From: a virus
Length of the DNA stretch: 23,010 nucleotides
Reading direction: 5' to 3' (one strand)
IMG/VR virus record: IMGVR_UViG_3300027908_000053
Location: 1-23,010 of that record
Shown: piece after piece, positions 6,778 through 12,600 of the stretch
Numbering within the stretch: position 1 is the first letter of the stretch
Layout of the letters: each line of letters opens with the position of its first letter
The notes under the pieces: generated by a model
The model's input: only the letters and a program-made list of their open reading frames with translations
Databases searched by the model: none
Told to the model about the DNA's origin: nothing
Program-made: the position numbers and the translations under genes

Positions 6778-8131
6778 TTGTGGCCTGCTCCATTTCATTA
6801 AAAGATATGTTAGTGCCTTCTAAAAATGCCGTATTGTTTGCGAATTTCTGCCAGCGTTTGATAATGACATCGCAGTAGTGCGGTGATATTTCCATCATTA
6901 GGCATTTGCGGTTTGTCTTTTCACAGGCGATTAATGTTGTGCCAGAACCACCAAAGCAATCTATAACACTTTGCCCCGGGTCTGTCATAGATTCAATATA
7001 GGGTTGCACTAACCCGATGGGATATTTAGCTGGATGGTCGATCGTTCTTTCTTTTTCAATATATGTGGAAATGACAGTGCCCGCGTTTTTATTCATATAA
7101 TCTTGGCCGTAAACAGTCGATCTCATGCTGCCATCTCTCTGTCTAACAAGTCGTACTTTCTGGCCTTTTTCATTTACTTTAAAATACTTTTGTCGCTCAG
7201 TACTACTTTCTGTTTTATCCCAAATACGGTTAAGTGGTTTCGATTTCATACCAAACACAAATAGCCATTCATGCTGCAATGCAAACATGCGTCTTTGCGC
7301 TGCAATAGATCCTGAGTATAATTTATCCCACACATTCCAAGATAATAACTTTAAACCAGCCCCGGACGCTGCATCTAGCCATGCGTTCCAATAAGGAAAA
7401 ACAGCATCATCTTTGAACTGAACACCGAGATTAATAACATAATAGGATGACCGGTCAAGATATGCATGAAAGATAGTTACAAGCACGTCTAATGATAAAT
7501 CATTACCTGAATATTCTCGCATGTCACTGTAAGGTGGGGATGAGAAAAGCAATTCCGCTTTTCTAGCATTCATCAATCTATTGACGTCATCTACAGCAGT
7601 GCTATCGCCACACATCAATCTATGCTCGCCCATAAGCCATACATCACCTAACCTCGTAATAGCATCAGCTTTCACCTCCGGCACATCATCCGGATCAGTT
7701 TCCCCCACATTTAAAATAGCCGGAAACATAATCTCGTTTAACTCATCAGGACTAAACCCTGTCAGTGCTAAATCCATATTATCTGTTAAGAGCGCCTCAA
7801 ACTCCGTCTTTAACAAATCAAACGACCAGCCCGCATTAAGCGCTAACTTATTATCCGCAATAATATAAGCTTTACGTTTTGCATCGGTTAAATGTTCAAG
7901 CTTAATAGTCGGAACTAACGTCATTCCGATTTGTTTTGCCGCCATTAAGCGCCCGTGTCCGGCAACCACATTAAGATCAGAATCAACAAGTATAGGATTA
8001 TTAAACCCAAACTCAGTAATAGAGTTCGCCAATTGAGTGATTTGTTCATCAGAGTGTGTCCTCGCATTATTTGCATAAGGCTTTAGACAGTCTACGGAAA
8101 CGTGTGTGATTTGCAAATTAGCCTCTTGCAT
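6740..8131 (-). CDS. ParB-domain DNA methyltransferase (SPPY type)
   Basis: 463 residues from ATG 8131. The N-terminal 85 or so residues form a ParB/sulfiredoxin-like domain (NPILVDSD..., GHGRLMAA at about 58-65). The C-terminal part is a beta-class adenine/cytosine N-methyltransferase with the catalytic motif SPPYSD (about 198-203) before the AdoMet-binding DCFGGSGTT (391-399). SPPY, rather than DPPY or NPPY, is most often seen in N4-cytosine enzymes, so N4-methylcytosine is the likelier product; this is inference. No restriction enzyme is adjacent, suggesting an orphan enzyme that marks phage DNA. It overlaps the zinc protein upstream by 14 bases and the small terminase downstream by 38. 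Confidence 0.88.
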   Translation of the reverse strand: MQEANLQITHVSVDCLKPYANNARTHSDEQITQLANSITEFGFNNPILVDSDLNVVAGHGRLMAAKQIGMTLVPTIKLEHLTDAKRKAYIIADNKLALNAGWSFDLLKTEFEALLTDNMDLALTGFSPDELNEIMFPAILNVGETDPDDVPEVKADAITRLGDVWLMGEHRLMCGDSTAVDDVNRLMNARKAELLFSSPPYSDMREYSGNDLSLDVLVTIFHAYLDRSSYYVINLGVQFKDDAVFPYWNAWLDAASGAGLKLLSWNVWDKLYSGSIAAQRRMFALQHEWLFVFGMKSKPLNRIWDKTESSTERQKYFKVNEKGQKVRLVRQRDGSMRSTVYGQDYMNKNAGTVISTYIEKERTIDHPAKYPIGLVQPYIESMTDPGQSVIDCFGGSGTTLIACEKTNRKCLMMEISPHYCDVIIKRWQKFANNTAFLEGTNISFNEMEQATNGSSRQTKMDSV

Positions 8132-8375
8132 TGACACGGTTAAGTTCCTCATCGAGTATTTGTTCGGCTGCTGTGTCAGACATCACGGGATCGAGTTTCT
8201 TTATTTTCTCTTTGGCTTCTTGATAGCGTTTAGAATCTTTTGTCAGTAAAAACTCTAATTCATTTTCAGGCTCATCGATCTTGCCTTTGCCATCACAATG
8301 TTCACAATCGGATAGCATCATTCCACCGCCCATGACGCGACCTGAACCATTACACGGTATGCAGCGTTTCTTCAT
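8118..8375 (-). CDS. DnaJ-like zinc-finger protein, 85 aa
   Basis: The N-terminal 35 residues contain CIPCNGSG and CEHCDGKG, two CxxCxGxG repeats forming one zinc site as in the DnaJ cysteine-rich domain. The rest is a charged helix (KDSKRYQEAKEKIKKL). No J domain is present. It overlaps the upstream gene by 4 bases (ATGA) and the methyltransferase by 14. The role is unknown. Confidence 0.7.
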   Translation of the reverse strand: MKKRCIPCNGSGRVMGGGMMLSDCEHCDGKGKIDEPENELEFLLTKDSKRYQEAKEKIKKLDPVMSDTAAEQILDEELNRVNARG

Positions 8376-8587
8376 GTGGTTTTATCCTTAGTTTTAATTT
8401 TAAGGGCGAGTTGTATTTCTTCAACGTTTCCTTCCTCGATGAGATAGCAGAGTTTGCGTAATTCTTTTTGTAGGAGTGTTTCTAGAATAGTTTGGTTAGT
8501 GGCGACCTGCCAGACTTTTTCGTCCGTAGCTAAAGCATCGCTATATCTAATTAACAGATCAAGCTTTTTCGCGGCAACAATTGACAT
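8372..8587 (-). CDS. Hypothetical helical protein, 71 aa
   Basis: An all-helical, charged protein (MSIVAAKKLDLLIRYSDALAT...), with Leu-rich segments (ILETLLQKELRKLCYLIEEG) suggesting oligomerisation. TGGAG lies seven bases before the ATG and overlaps the end of an 18-aa upstream ORF. It ends in a 4-base overlap with the zinc-finger gene. No family recognised. Confidence 0.6.
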   Translation of the reverse strand: MSIVAAKKLDLLIRYSDALATDEKVWQVATNQTILETLLQKELRKLCYLIEEGNVEEIQLALKIKTKDKTT

Positions 8588-8590
8588 GCG

Positions 8591-8647
8591 TTATCTCCAG
8601 AGTAAAACCATTAAGAAAATAATTATTCCAAACTCGGTCATTGTCAT
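8591..8647 (-). CDS. Single-span membrane microprotein, 18 aa
   Basis: Read directly: ATG at 8647 overlaps the TGA of the preceding short frame (AATGA), stop TAA at 8591-8593. The peptide MTMTEFGIIIFLMVLLWR is a single hydrophobic helix with one acidic residue at the start and a terminal Arg. Its 3' end carries the ribosome site of the next gene. Tight coupling on both sides and the strong membrane-helix character make it a plausible lysis-region micro-ORF, but the size limits confidence. Confidence 0.4.
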   Translation of the reverse strand: MTMTEFGIIIFLMVLLWR

Positions 8648-8726
8648 TTTGAATTGCTCCCGAATAATTTTCTAAATAGATCATGCCATAAAAACATTCC
8701 ACCGCGTTGATTAGCTTGTTGAACTA
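8644..8726 (-). CDS. Frame continuing past the A9 run (27 codons, possible -1 product)
   Basis: Immediately after the A9 run the -1 frame is open for IVQQANQRGG then MFLWHDLFRKLFG and ends at TGA 8644-8646. It has its own ATG at 8697 but no good ribosome site there. Joining it to the preceding Cys/Lys peptide by a -1 slip would give a 46-residue protein, basic and Cys-rich at the front and amphipathic-aromatic at the back. A single missed base in the homopolymer would give the same joined frame. Confidence 0.4.
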
Positions 8727-8783
8727 TTTTTTTTTACCATGCTTTGCACACTTTCCCTTTTTACAATCTTTGCAGTCTTTCAT
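8724..8783 (-). CDS. Cys/Lys-rich micropeptide ending in an A9 run, 19 aa
   Basis: The ATG at 8783 is preceded by GAGG at five bases. The peptide MKDCKDCKKGKCAKHGKKK has three Cys and one His in a CxxC...CxxxH arrangement that could bind one zinc ion, and it is strongly basic. The last three Lys codons are nine consecutive A's, directly followed by TAG. That is a slippery A AAA AAA context, and the -1 frame continues open for 27 codons. It lies directly downstream of the holin-like gene. Confidence 0.5.
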   Translation of the reverse strand: MKDCKDCKKGKCAKHGKKK

Positions 8784-8790
8784 AATTACC

Positions 8791-9012
8791 TCACTTAATA
8801 AATATCCTAAAGTAGTGCGCAAGCACCATGATAAAACCTGATGACAATTGCCCGAACATGACATTAAACAAATCGCGCTCGTCAATATCGATGCGAACGA
8901 AAAACATCAGGACACACATAAAGAAGAAACCGAGGACGACAAAGATAGCGATAAAATCTAAAACATAATCGCGGTGAATAGTTGTTGAATCATCCGTAAC
9001 GATAGGAAGCAT
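8791..9012 (-). CDS. Holin-like small membrane protein, 73 aa
   Basis: I start at ATG 9012 (MLPIVTDD...), with AAGGA ten bases upstream; an in-frame TTG at 9033 would add seven residues. Two membrane helices are evident, at about residues 20-40 (FIAIFVVLGFFFMCVLMFFV) and 52-69 (QLSSGFIMVLAHYF), separated by a charged RIDIDERD loop. Size and two-helix layout fit holins or anti-holins, but such short membrane proteins are easily miscalled. No endolysin is adjacent in this window. It is the first gene after the terminator at 9067-9094. Confidence 0.5.
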   Translation of the reverse strand: MLPIVTDDSTTIHRDYVLDFIAIFVVLGFFFMCVLMFFVRIDIDERDLFNVMFGQLSSGFIMVLAHYFRIFIK

Positions 9013-9066
9013 ATCTTCGTTGTCCTTAACCAAGATTATTGGAACAGTGTGACATAATTCGCAGGC

Positions 9067-9094
9067 AAAAAAAAGCCGGGTGGATGTCCCGGCT
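9067..9094 (-). terminator. Rho-independent terminator, minus strand
   Basis: AGCCGGG (9088-9094 read on the minus strand) pairs with CCCGGCT (9074-9080) over a 7-base loop and is followed on the minus strand by eight T's. It lies between the VRR-NUC gene and the holin-like gene and should end leftward transcripts from the former. Confidence 0.85.
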
Positions 9095-9132
9095 AATAAT
9101 CGATAGAAAATAATATGGAAAGCGAAAGTATA

Positions 9133-9519
9133 TTAAAGCTTATTGGCGAGGTAATCAAGCACAATGTTTGCGGCGTCATTCCAGCCGTAGGCATAAGTGG
9201 CGTAATGGCCTTCGCTGAGTAATTCTGCTATCCATGCATCTTGTAGGGGGTTTTTGCGGTGTTTCTTTTTATCACGAGTTTTCATTTCAATCCAGAGCGA
9301 ATGGTATAGCGGATTTGCCTTAATAATCTGGTAATCAAGCAGTCCGGGCTGTAGGCCTATAAGCTTAAGTCTGTGACCTGTATGGGCTGCGCGTTTGCCC
9401 TCATTTGCATGATGGATGACTTTCTTTTTAAGCTTGCCAATAGTCTGCGTCCAGTGATAAAACCAGCGGCATTCATCGAATTCTGTCGGTATAATCCGAT
9501 ACTTTTTAGCGATTTGCAT
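9133..9519 (-). CDS. VRR-NUC-type endonuclease
   Basis: 128 residues. The pattern fits a VRR-NUC / phage Holliday-junction-resolvase-like nuclease: HHANEGKR (36-43), GLQPGLLDYQI (55-65, acidic D62), WIEMKT (76-81, E78 and K80) and Gln93 in PLQDAWI, then a C-terminal GHYATYAYGW strand. D, E-x-K and Q form the PD-(D/E)xK metal site. The usual PD pair is LD here, as the Pro before D62 is replaced by Leu. Members of this family cut branched or damaged DNA and are common near phage replication or packaging genes. AAGGA is seven bases upstream of the ATG, and a terminator follows the gene. Confidence 0.8.
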   Translation of the reverse strand: MQIAKKYRIIPTEFDECRWFYHWTQTIGKLKKKVIHHANEGKRAAHTGHRLKLIGLQPGLLDYQIIKANPLYHSLWIEMKTRDKKKHRKNPLQDAWIAELLSEGHYATYAYGWNDAANIVLDYLANKL

Positions 9520-9532
9520 AGTTACATCCTTG

Positions 9533-9646
9533 TATACTATTTAATCAGTTTATAGTCTAACATGTTCCACGTATAACTGAAATACTATTAAATACTATAA
9601 TATATTGTAATAAAGGCTTGTATTTTGGGAAATGTTCTGATAGAAT
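9533..9646. promoter_or_regulatory. Divergent control region with plus-strand sigma70-like promoter
   Basis: This AT-rich gap separates the leftward nuclease gene from the rightward small-gene operon. On the plus strand TTGTAT (9618-9623) and TAGAAT (9641-9646) are spaced 17 bases, a good sigma70 match, about 35 bases before the first ATG. The octamer aatactat occurs at 9581-9588 and 9591-9598, with a variant tatactat at 9533-9540; these could be operator half-sites. No equally clear minus-strand promoter is seen. Confidence 0.6.
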
Positions 9647-9679
9647 GGCTTTGTTAACTAAATCTATGGGAGACCTAAA

Positions 9680-9880
9680 ATGAAAAATGCTTACGAAACT
9701 TATATAGATATGCCAGATGATAGTCAGCAAAAAGAATGCTATTTCGAGTCTTGTAGTTTCCTGATGGACAGTGAAATATCAAATGAAATTCATAGTGCTT
9801 GTACTACAAACGATGAATTTCTAAAAGTATATTGCACAGAACATAAGAAAAAATTCAAAGAAGAATTTATTGTTAATTAA
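9680..9880 (+). CDS. Hypothetical acidic protein, 66 aa
   Basis: First gene of the rightward small-gene operon, 34 bases after the -10 box. The product is acidic with several Cys (ECYFESCSFLM, SACTT, VYCTEH) and no recognised domain. It is preceded by GGGAG. The same leader string, ctatgggag, precedes the next gene. As a first early gene it may act on the host or on regulation, which is only a guess. Confidence 0.6.
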   Translation: MKNAYETYIDMPDDSQQKECYFESCSFLMDSEISNEIHSACTTNDEFLKVYCTEHKKKFKEEFIVN

Positions 9881-9898
9881 TTCTATGGGAGTACAAAA

Positions 9899-10093
9899 AT
9901 GAAAACTGCACCAGCGCCAATGGCTTATGCAATACATGTTTTAAAAATGCATCTTAAGATAAAAAAAACTGATCTAAAAAGTTTAATCAATATATCTAAG
10001 CAAGTCGAAGCTAGAAGTGATAATGCAACAGTAAAAACTTGTAAGCAACAAATCGAAGATCTAAAACGCGCATTAGCGATGATAGAGGAGTAA
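9899..10093 (+). CDS. Hypothetical helical basic protein, 64 aa
   Basis: A Lys-rich helical protein (MKTAPAPMAYAIHVLKM..., ending LKRALAMIEE) that could dimerise through its C-terminal helix. GGGAG precedes the ATG in a leader almost identical to that of the gene before it. No family recognised. Confidence 0.6.
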   Translation: MKTAPAPMAYAIHVLKMHLKIKKTDLKSLINISKQVEARSDNATVKTCKQQIEDLKRALAMIEE

Positions 10094-10098
10094 TAACA

Positions 10099-10326
10099 AT
10101 GCTACATAAAAATATTATTCCGCTTATCACACCCGAGCAATTGAATTCTCTAATCGATGTTCAATTAGATGGAATCGATCACTCTGACTATCCAGATTTC
10201 ACAGACGCATACATTGATAGCGCCTGTTTTCCCGATGGTACAGAATTGTCACCCGAGCAACTCGATTACATTCAAGAAAATTATCATCAATGGCTTTATG
10301 AGAAAGTTATCGACTGGATTTTTTAA
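10099..10326 (+). CDS. Hypothetical very acidic protein, 75 aa
   Basis: The product is strongly acidic (runs such as DGIDHSDYPDFTDAYIDS) with a C-terminal aromatic helix (YHQWLYEKVIDWIF). Acidic small early proteins are often DNA mimics or inhibitors in phages, but nothing here identifies a target. It starts 5 bases after the preceding gene's stop. Confidence 0.6.
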   Translation: MLHKNIIPLITPEQLNSLIDVQLDGIDHSDYPDFTDAYIDSACFPDGTELSPEQLDYIQENYHQWLYEKVIDWIF

Positions 10327-10343
10327 ACCTAAGAGGAAACTGT

Positions 10344-10523
10344 ATGCAACGTAAAAAAATATTTGTATTACTTTCTAGTAGCGGGATAGTTTTGGAAGCT
10401 TATGAAACGGAGGAGGCTGTTAAAAAAGCTCGAACCGAAGCTTGCAATAAACATCAAGCTATTTTTGGCTATCAAGAATGCGATCTTATAACTACCGAAA
10501 AGGAAACTGTATGTCAGAAATAA
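10344..10523 (+). CDS. Hypothetical protein, 59 aa
   Basis: Read directly: ATG at 10344 preceded by AGAGGAAACTGT, stop TAA at 10521. The product starts MQRKKIFVLLSSSGIVLEAY and continues with a charged helix (TEEAVKKARTEACNKH) and two further Cys. The beta-beta-alpha look could be a small ferredoxin-like fold. No family recognised. It overlaps the next gene by 13 bases, and both genes share the same aggaaactgtatg leader. Confidence 0.6.
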   Translation: MQRKKIFVLLSSSGIVLEAYETEEAVKKARTEACNKHQAIFGYQECDLITTEKETVCQK

Positions 10524-10693
10524 AATATTTTAAAACCCGTCAGCTTGCGCGCGATGCGAAGAAACTTTTGGGTGATACAAAGCTAAGAGTTTTATATCAG
10601 AATGGTGGATGGTATCTAGCAAATCCATTAGCTCTTACACCGCTGACAGAACAAGATTTCAATGTTATGGAAACATTCAATAAGGGAAAATAA
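10511..10693 (+). CDS. Hypothetical protein, 60 aa
   Basis: I start at ATG 10511 (MSEIKYFKTRQLARDAKKLL...) because AAAAGGAAACTGT precedes it; an upstream ATG at 10478 would add 11 residues and lacks a ribosome site. The sequence alternates strand and helix and contains LYQNGGWYLANPLAL. No family recognised. Confidence 0.6.
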   Translation: MSEIKYFKTRQLARDAKKLLGDTKLRVLYQNGGWYLANPLALTPLTEQDFNVMETFNKGK

Positions 10694-10694
10694 A

Positions 10695-10883
10695 ATGGAC
10701 TACGCCACCGAACTCCTCCGCGCGGGACTTGTCGCGCTAATACAGGAACGTGAAAACTATCAACTCTCTTTAGTAAAAGGCAAAGTTAAAAATTATGGTC
10801 TTGCTGAGCAGATTGTTAAAAAGGTCACATCGATTGAACGCGCATTAATTATTTTGAAGGCACAAGATGATAAACATAAATGA
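10695..10883 (+). CDS. Hypothetical helical protein, 62 aa
   Basis: Starts at ATG 10695 with AAGGG upstream. The protein is helical and basic, with hydrophobic spacing (YATELLRAGLVALIQERENY; IERALIILKAQDD) consistent with a helical hairpin. It overlaps the next gene by 17 bases. No family recognised. Confidence 0.6.
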   Translation: MDYATELLRAGLVALIQERENYQLSLVKGKVKNYGLAEQIVKKVTSIERALIILKAQDDKHK

Positions 10884-11064
10884 TTTAAAAACCGATCTTA
10901 GAAAGCTGGGAATAAATTTTATAACGGGAGGATTTGTAAGTCTCATGATAGATCACTTGAATAGTTTAGAATTCCACGCCATGCTAAGGGGAGCGGTTGC
11001 ACTATCGATACTCGGCGTTTATTTTTGGGTTGTTGGATTACTAAAAGGAGTCGCGCATGTGTGA
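10867..11064 (+). CDS. Small membrane protein, 65 aa
   Basis: GAAGG precedes the ATG. The N-terminal part is amphipathic, followed by a moderately hydrophobic segment (INFITGGFVSLMI, about 16-28) and a clear membrane helix (GAVALSILGVYFWVVGLL, about 42-59). It overlaps the next, also membrane-spanning, gene by 8 bases. No family recognised. Confidence 0.55.
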   Translation: MININDLKTDLRKLGINFITGGFVSLMIDHLNSLEFHAMLRGAVALSILGVYFWVVGLLKGVAHV

Positions 11065-11176
11065 ATTTTTATATTACTTTCCTATCTGGTTTCCGTTTAT
11101 CATTGTTAATGCATTATTAATCTATGTACATTATCAGGAACGGGATGAACGCGCTCATAAACTTACTAAGGAATAG
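11057..11176 (+). CDS. Membrane microprotein, 39 aa
   Basis: Read directly: ATG at 11057 preceded by AAAGGAG, stop TAG at 11174. The N-terminal two thirds is one membrane helix (EFLYYFPIWFPFIIVNALLI) and the rest a charged tail (HYQERDERAHKLTKE), so an N-out/C-in single-span protein is likely. It overlaps the previous membrane protein by 8 bases; the two may work together, inferred from coupling only. Confidence 0.55.
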   Translation: MCEFLYYFPIWFPFIIVNALLIYVHYQERDERAHKLTKE

Positions 11177-11178
11177 TT

Positions 11179-11523
11179 ATGTCAGAAAAAGTAGATGTAA
11201 CAGACAAAATACCCGATAAAGATTTTTACGATAAAACTATTGTAGAAACCGCCGATGCGATGATCAACATTTTTAGAACGTGTACTCGACCATTGGTAAG
11301 GAGTCTTGATGATAACGAATATCAAGGTGCGATTATATCTAATGTGATTATAAACATTTTCGGAAATGCCATAGCGGCTATTTTCCATAATTGTTTTGAT
11401 ATGAATAATGAGCATATTAAAGAGATATTAAGCGCTTTGGTTACTCATATCAATCTAGCTATACAGCACATTCGCGATTGTGAATCCGGCAATAAATGCC
11501 AACATCATGCTGTTAAACATTAG
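11179..11523 (+). CDS. Hypothetical helical protein, 114 aa
   Basis: Starts 3 bases after the previous stop, with AAGGA upstream. It is mostly helical with a long hydrophobic central segment (IISNVIINIFGNAIAAIFHN, about 51-70) and a second helix near 78-95, then a Cys/His tail (CESGNKCQHHAVKH). The overall layout, central hydrophobic helix plus C-terminal amphipathic helix, is shared with the next two genes, so the three may be diverged paralogues. No family recognised. Confidence 0.6.
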   Translation: MSEKVDVTDKIPDKDFYDKTIVETADAMINIFRTCTRPLVRSLDDNEYQGAIISNVIINIFGNAIAAIFHNCFDMNNEHIKEILSALVTHINLAIQHIRDCESGNKCQHHAVKH

Positions 11524-11532
11524 GAATTACTA

Positions 11533-11802
11533 ATGACAATTGATCCCATTCCAACGATAGATCAACAAGAATTAATTACTAAAGCAGTTAATGAAACCTT
11601 GAAAGTAATTCAGAAACATGCAATTAAATGGAAATATTCCAAAAAGTACAGTTTCAAACAATTAGACTGTATGATTCTTACTGTAATGGTAGTGACATTT
11701 AAAGAGATTCTTATTAAGTTTTCTGTTAAGCCAGAATTATTTGACACAATTATAATGAATATTCGAAAAGAAATCAGTGGTGAAAGCAATGATAACTCAT
11801 GA
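11533..11802 (+). CDS. Hypothetical helical protein, 89 aa
   Basis: Preceded by TAGGAAT. The central hydrophobic helix (LDCMILTVMVVTFKEILI, about 44-61) and following helix (LFDTIIMNIRKEI) resemble the flanking two genes in layout but not obviously in residue identity. It overlaps the next gene by 14 bases. No family recognised. Confidence 0.55.
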   Translation: MTIDPIPTIDQQELITKAVNETLKVIQKHAIKWKYSKKYSFKQLDCMILTVMVVTFKEILIKFSVKPELFDTIIMNIRKEISGESNDNS

Positions 11803-12064
11803 CGAGCAAAAATCCCTAGAGTTAGGCAATGCCTTATTAGCTGAGCTTAAAGAAAGTGTTTTTAAGTATATAGATTTAGCTATGGAAGGAGCCGTCGATA
11901 AACCAACTATCCTCGCGGCTGTTTCTGCCTTTTATCTCCGAACTATTGTTTTACTAAGCGATGATCTGGACATTAACAAACTAAGGCGCAAACTTACTGC
12001 AACTGCTGCGGAAGTGATGAGTCGTGTTTACAAGAAAAGGGCGCCCTTTAAGTTCGAAGCCTAG
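11789..12064 (+). CDS. Hypothetical helical protein, 91 aa
   Basis: Start at ATG 11789 (MITHDEQKSLELG...); in-frame GTGs at 11777 and 11780 are alternatives. All-helical, with the central segment ILAAVSAFYLRTIVLLSDDL and a basic C-terminal helix (KLRRKLTATAAEVMSRV). It is the last gene of the rightward operon and its end overlaps the oppositely oriented helicase-loader-like gene by 17 bases, so transcripts converge here with no obvious terminator. Confidence 0.55.
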   Translation: MITHDEQKSLELGNALLAELKESVFKYIDLAMEGAVDKPTILAAVSAFYLRTIVLLSDDLDINKLRRKLTATAAEVMSRVYKKRAPFKFEA

Positions 12065-12407
12065 CCCGAATATTTTTAATAGCAGCTTTGGCTATTTCTG
12101 GATTGCCTCTATATTCTTTTTCGGGCAGTGGCTCGATATAGGGTACAGCATAACCCTTGCAGTACTTATAGAATTCCATGACATGTGGCGGCTTTGTCCC
12201 GGGTGTGGTGCTTGCTGTCTTACACAGTTTCAGTGCCGCGCGAATTTGCGTTTCGGTGCAGCCATACAATCCGTTTTGCCATATTGTATGCGCATATTGT
12301 TTTGTTAATTTATCGGGAAATAGTTTGCTAAATCGCTCGCCGTAGAATTGCTCTAGGCAGGTAAATAATTTCGTAATCCATTCTGGTGGTATAGGCTGCG
12401 CGTCCAT
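12048..12407 (-). CDS. Replication-associated protein, helicase-loader-like
   Basis: 119 residues starting MDAQPIPPEWITKLFTCLEQFYG, with a GLYGCTETQIRAALKLCK helix and a TPGTKPPHVMEFYKYCKG segment. Small phage proteins following an initiator gene, like lambda P and related loaders, have a similar helical N-terminus and a Pro-rich 'P-P-x-x-x-E-F' segment. I offer this as a family-level resemblance, not a proven match. GAGGTGACGC precedes the ATG. The gene starts only 15 bases after the CCA end of the tRNA-like RNA, so it and the RNA are probably made as one transcript and separated by processing. Confidence 0.5.
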   Translation of the reverse strand: MDAQPIPPEWITKLFTCLEQFYGERFSKLFPDKLTKQYAHTIWQNGLYGCTETQIRAALKLCKTASTTPGTKPPHVMEFYKYCKGYAVPYIEPLPEKEYRGNPEIAKAAIKNIRARLRT

Positions 12408-12422
12408 GCGTCACCTCTTTAG

Positions 12423-12580
12423 TGGTGGCAATTGGTAGGGGTTTCACCTACGACCTCTAGGGTTAGCCCGGCCTCAACCTTCTCGGATATTGGCCTGACC
12501 TCGCTTTCGCACCATCCTAGGCTCTTCGATTATCTGTCGCCTTGAAGAGTAACAGATACCTTGGCTGAGCTTCAATTGCC
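12423..12580 (-). ncRNA. tRNA-like RNA domain with encoded CCA and expanded arms
   Basis: On the minus strand the 5' end GGCAATTG (12580-12573) pairs with CAATTGCC (12434-12427), followed by A and an encoded CCA (12425-12423). A T-arm, GTAGG-TGAAACC-CCTAC (12451-12435), stacks on the acceptor, and AGGTC before it has the usual variable-loop sequence. CTAGG (12521-12517) pairs with CCTAG (12461-12457) in the anticodon-stem position and encloses about 55 bases. GCTC and GAGC can form a D-stem, but competing with them TATCTGT/ACAGATA and CTCTTC/GAAGAG form an H-type pseudoknot (12522-12558). The domain is 158 nt, twice a normal tRNA, and the T-loop lacks the TTC signature, so it is not a conventional tRNA. 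It might be charged or only recognised by tRNA enzymes. Confidence 0.7.
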
Positions 12581-12600
12581 ATGTTCTTTTGTGAAATGGC

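Noticed and set aside
7034-7868. Three plus-strand frames opposite the methyltransferase
   Set aside because: Composition and lack of ribosome sites mark them as antisense shadows of a well-supported enzyme.
12423-12580. Canonical tRNA gene
   Set aside because: The acceptor, T-arm and CCA fit, but the length is double, the T-loop lacks TTC, and no anticodon loop can be named.
12423-12580. tmRNA (ssrA)
   Set aside because: There is no conserved 5' GGGG...GGATTCGAC segment and no Ala-rich tag ending; only the general layout is alike.
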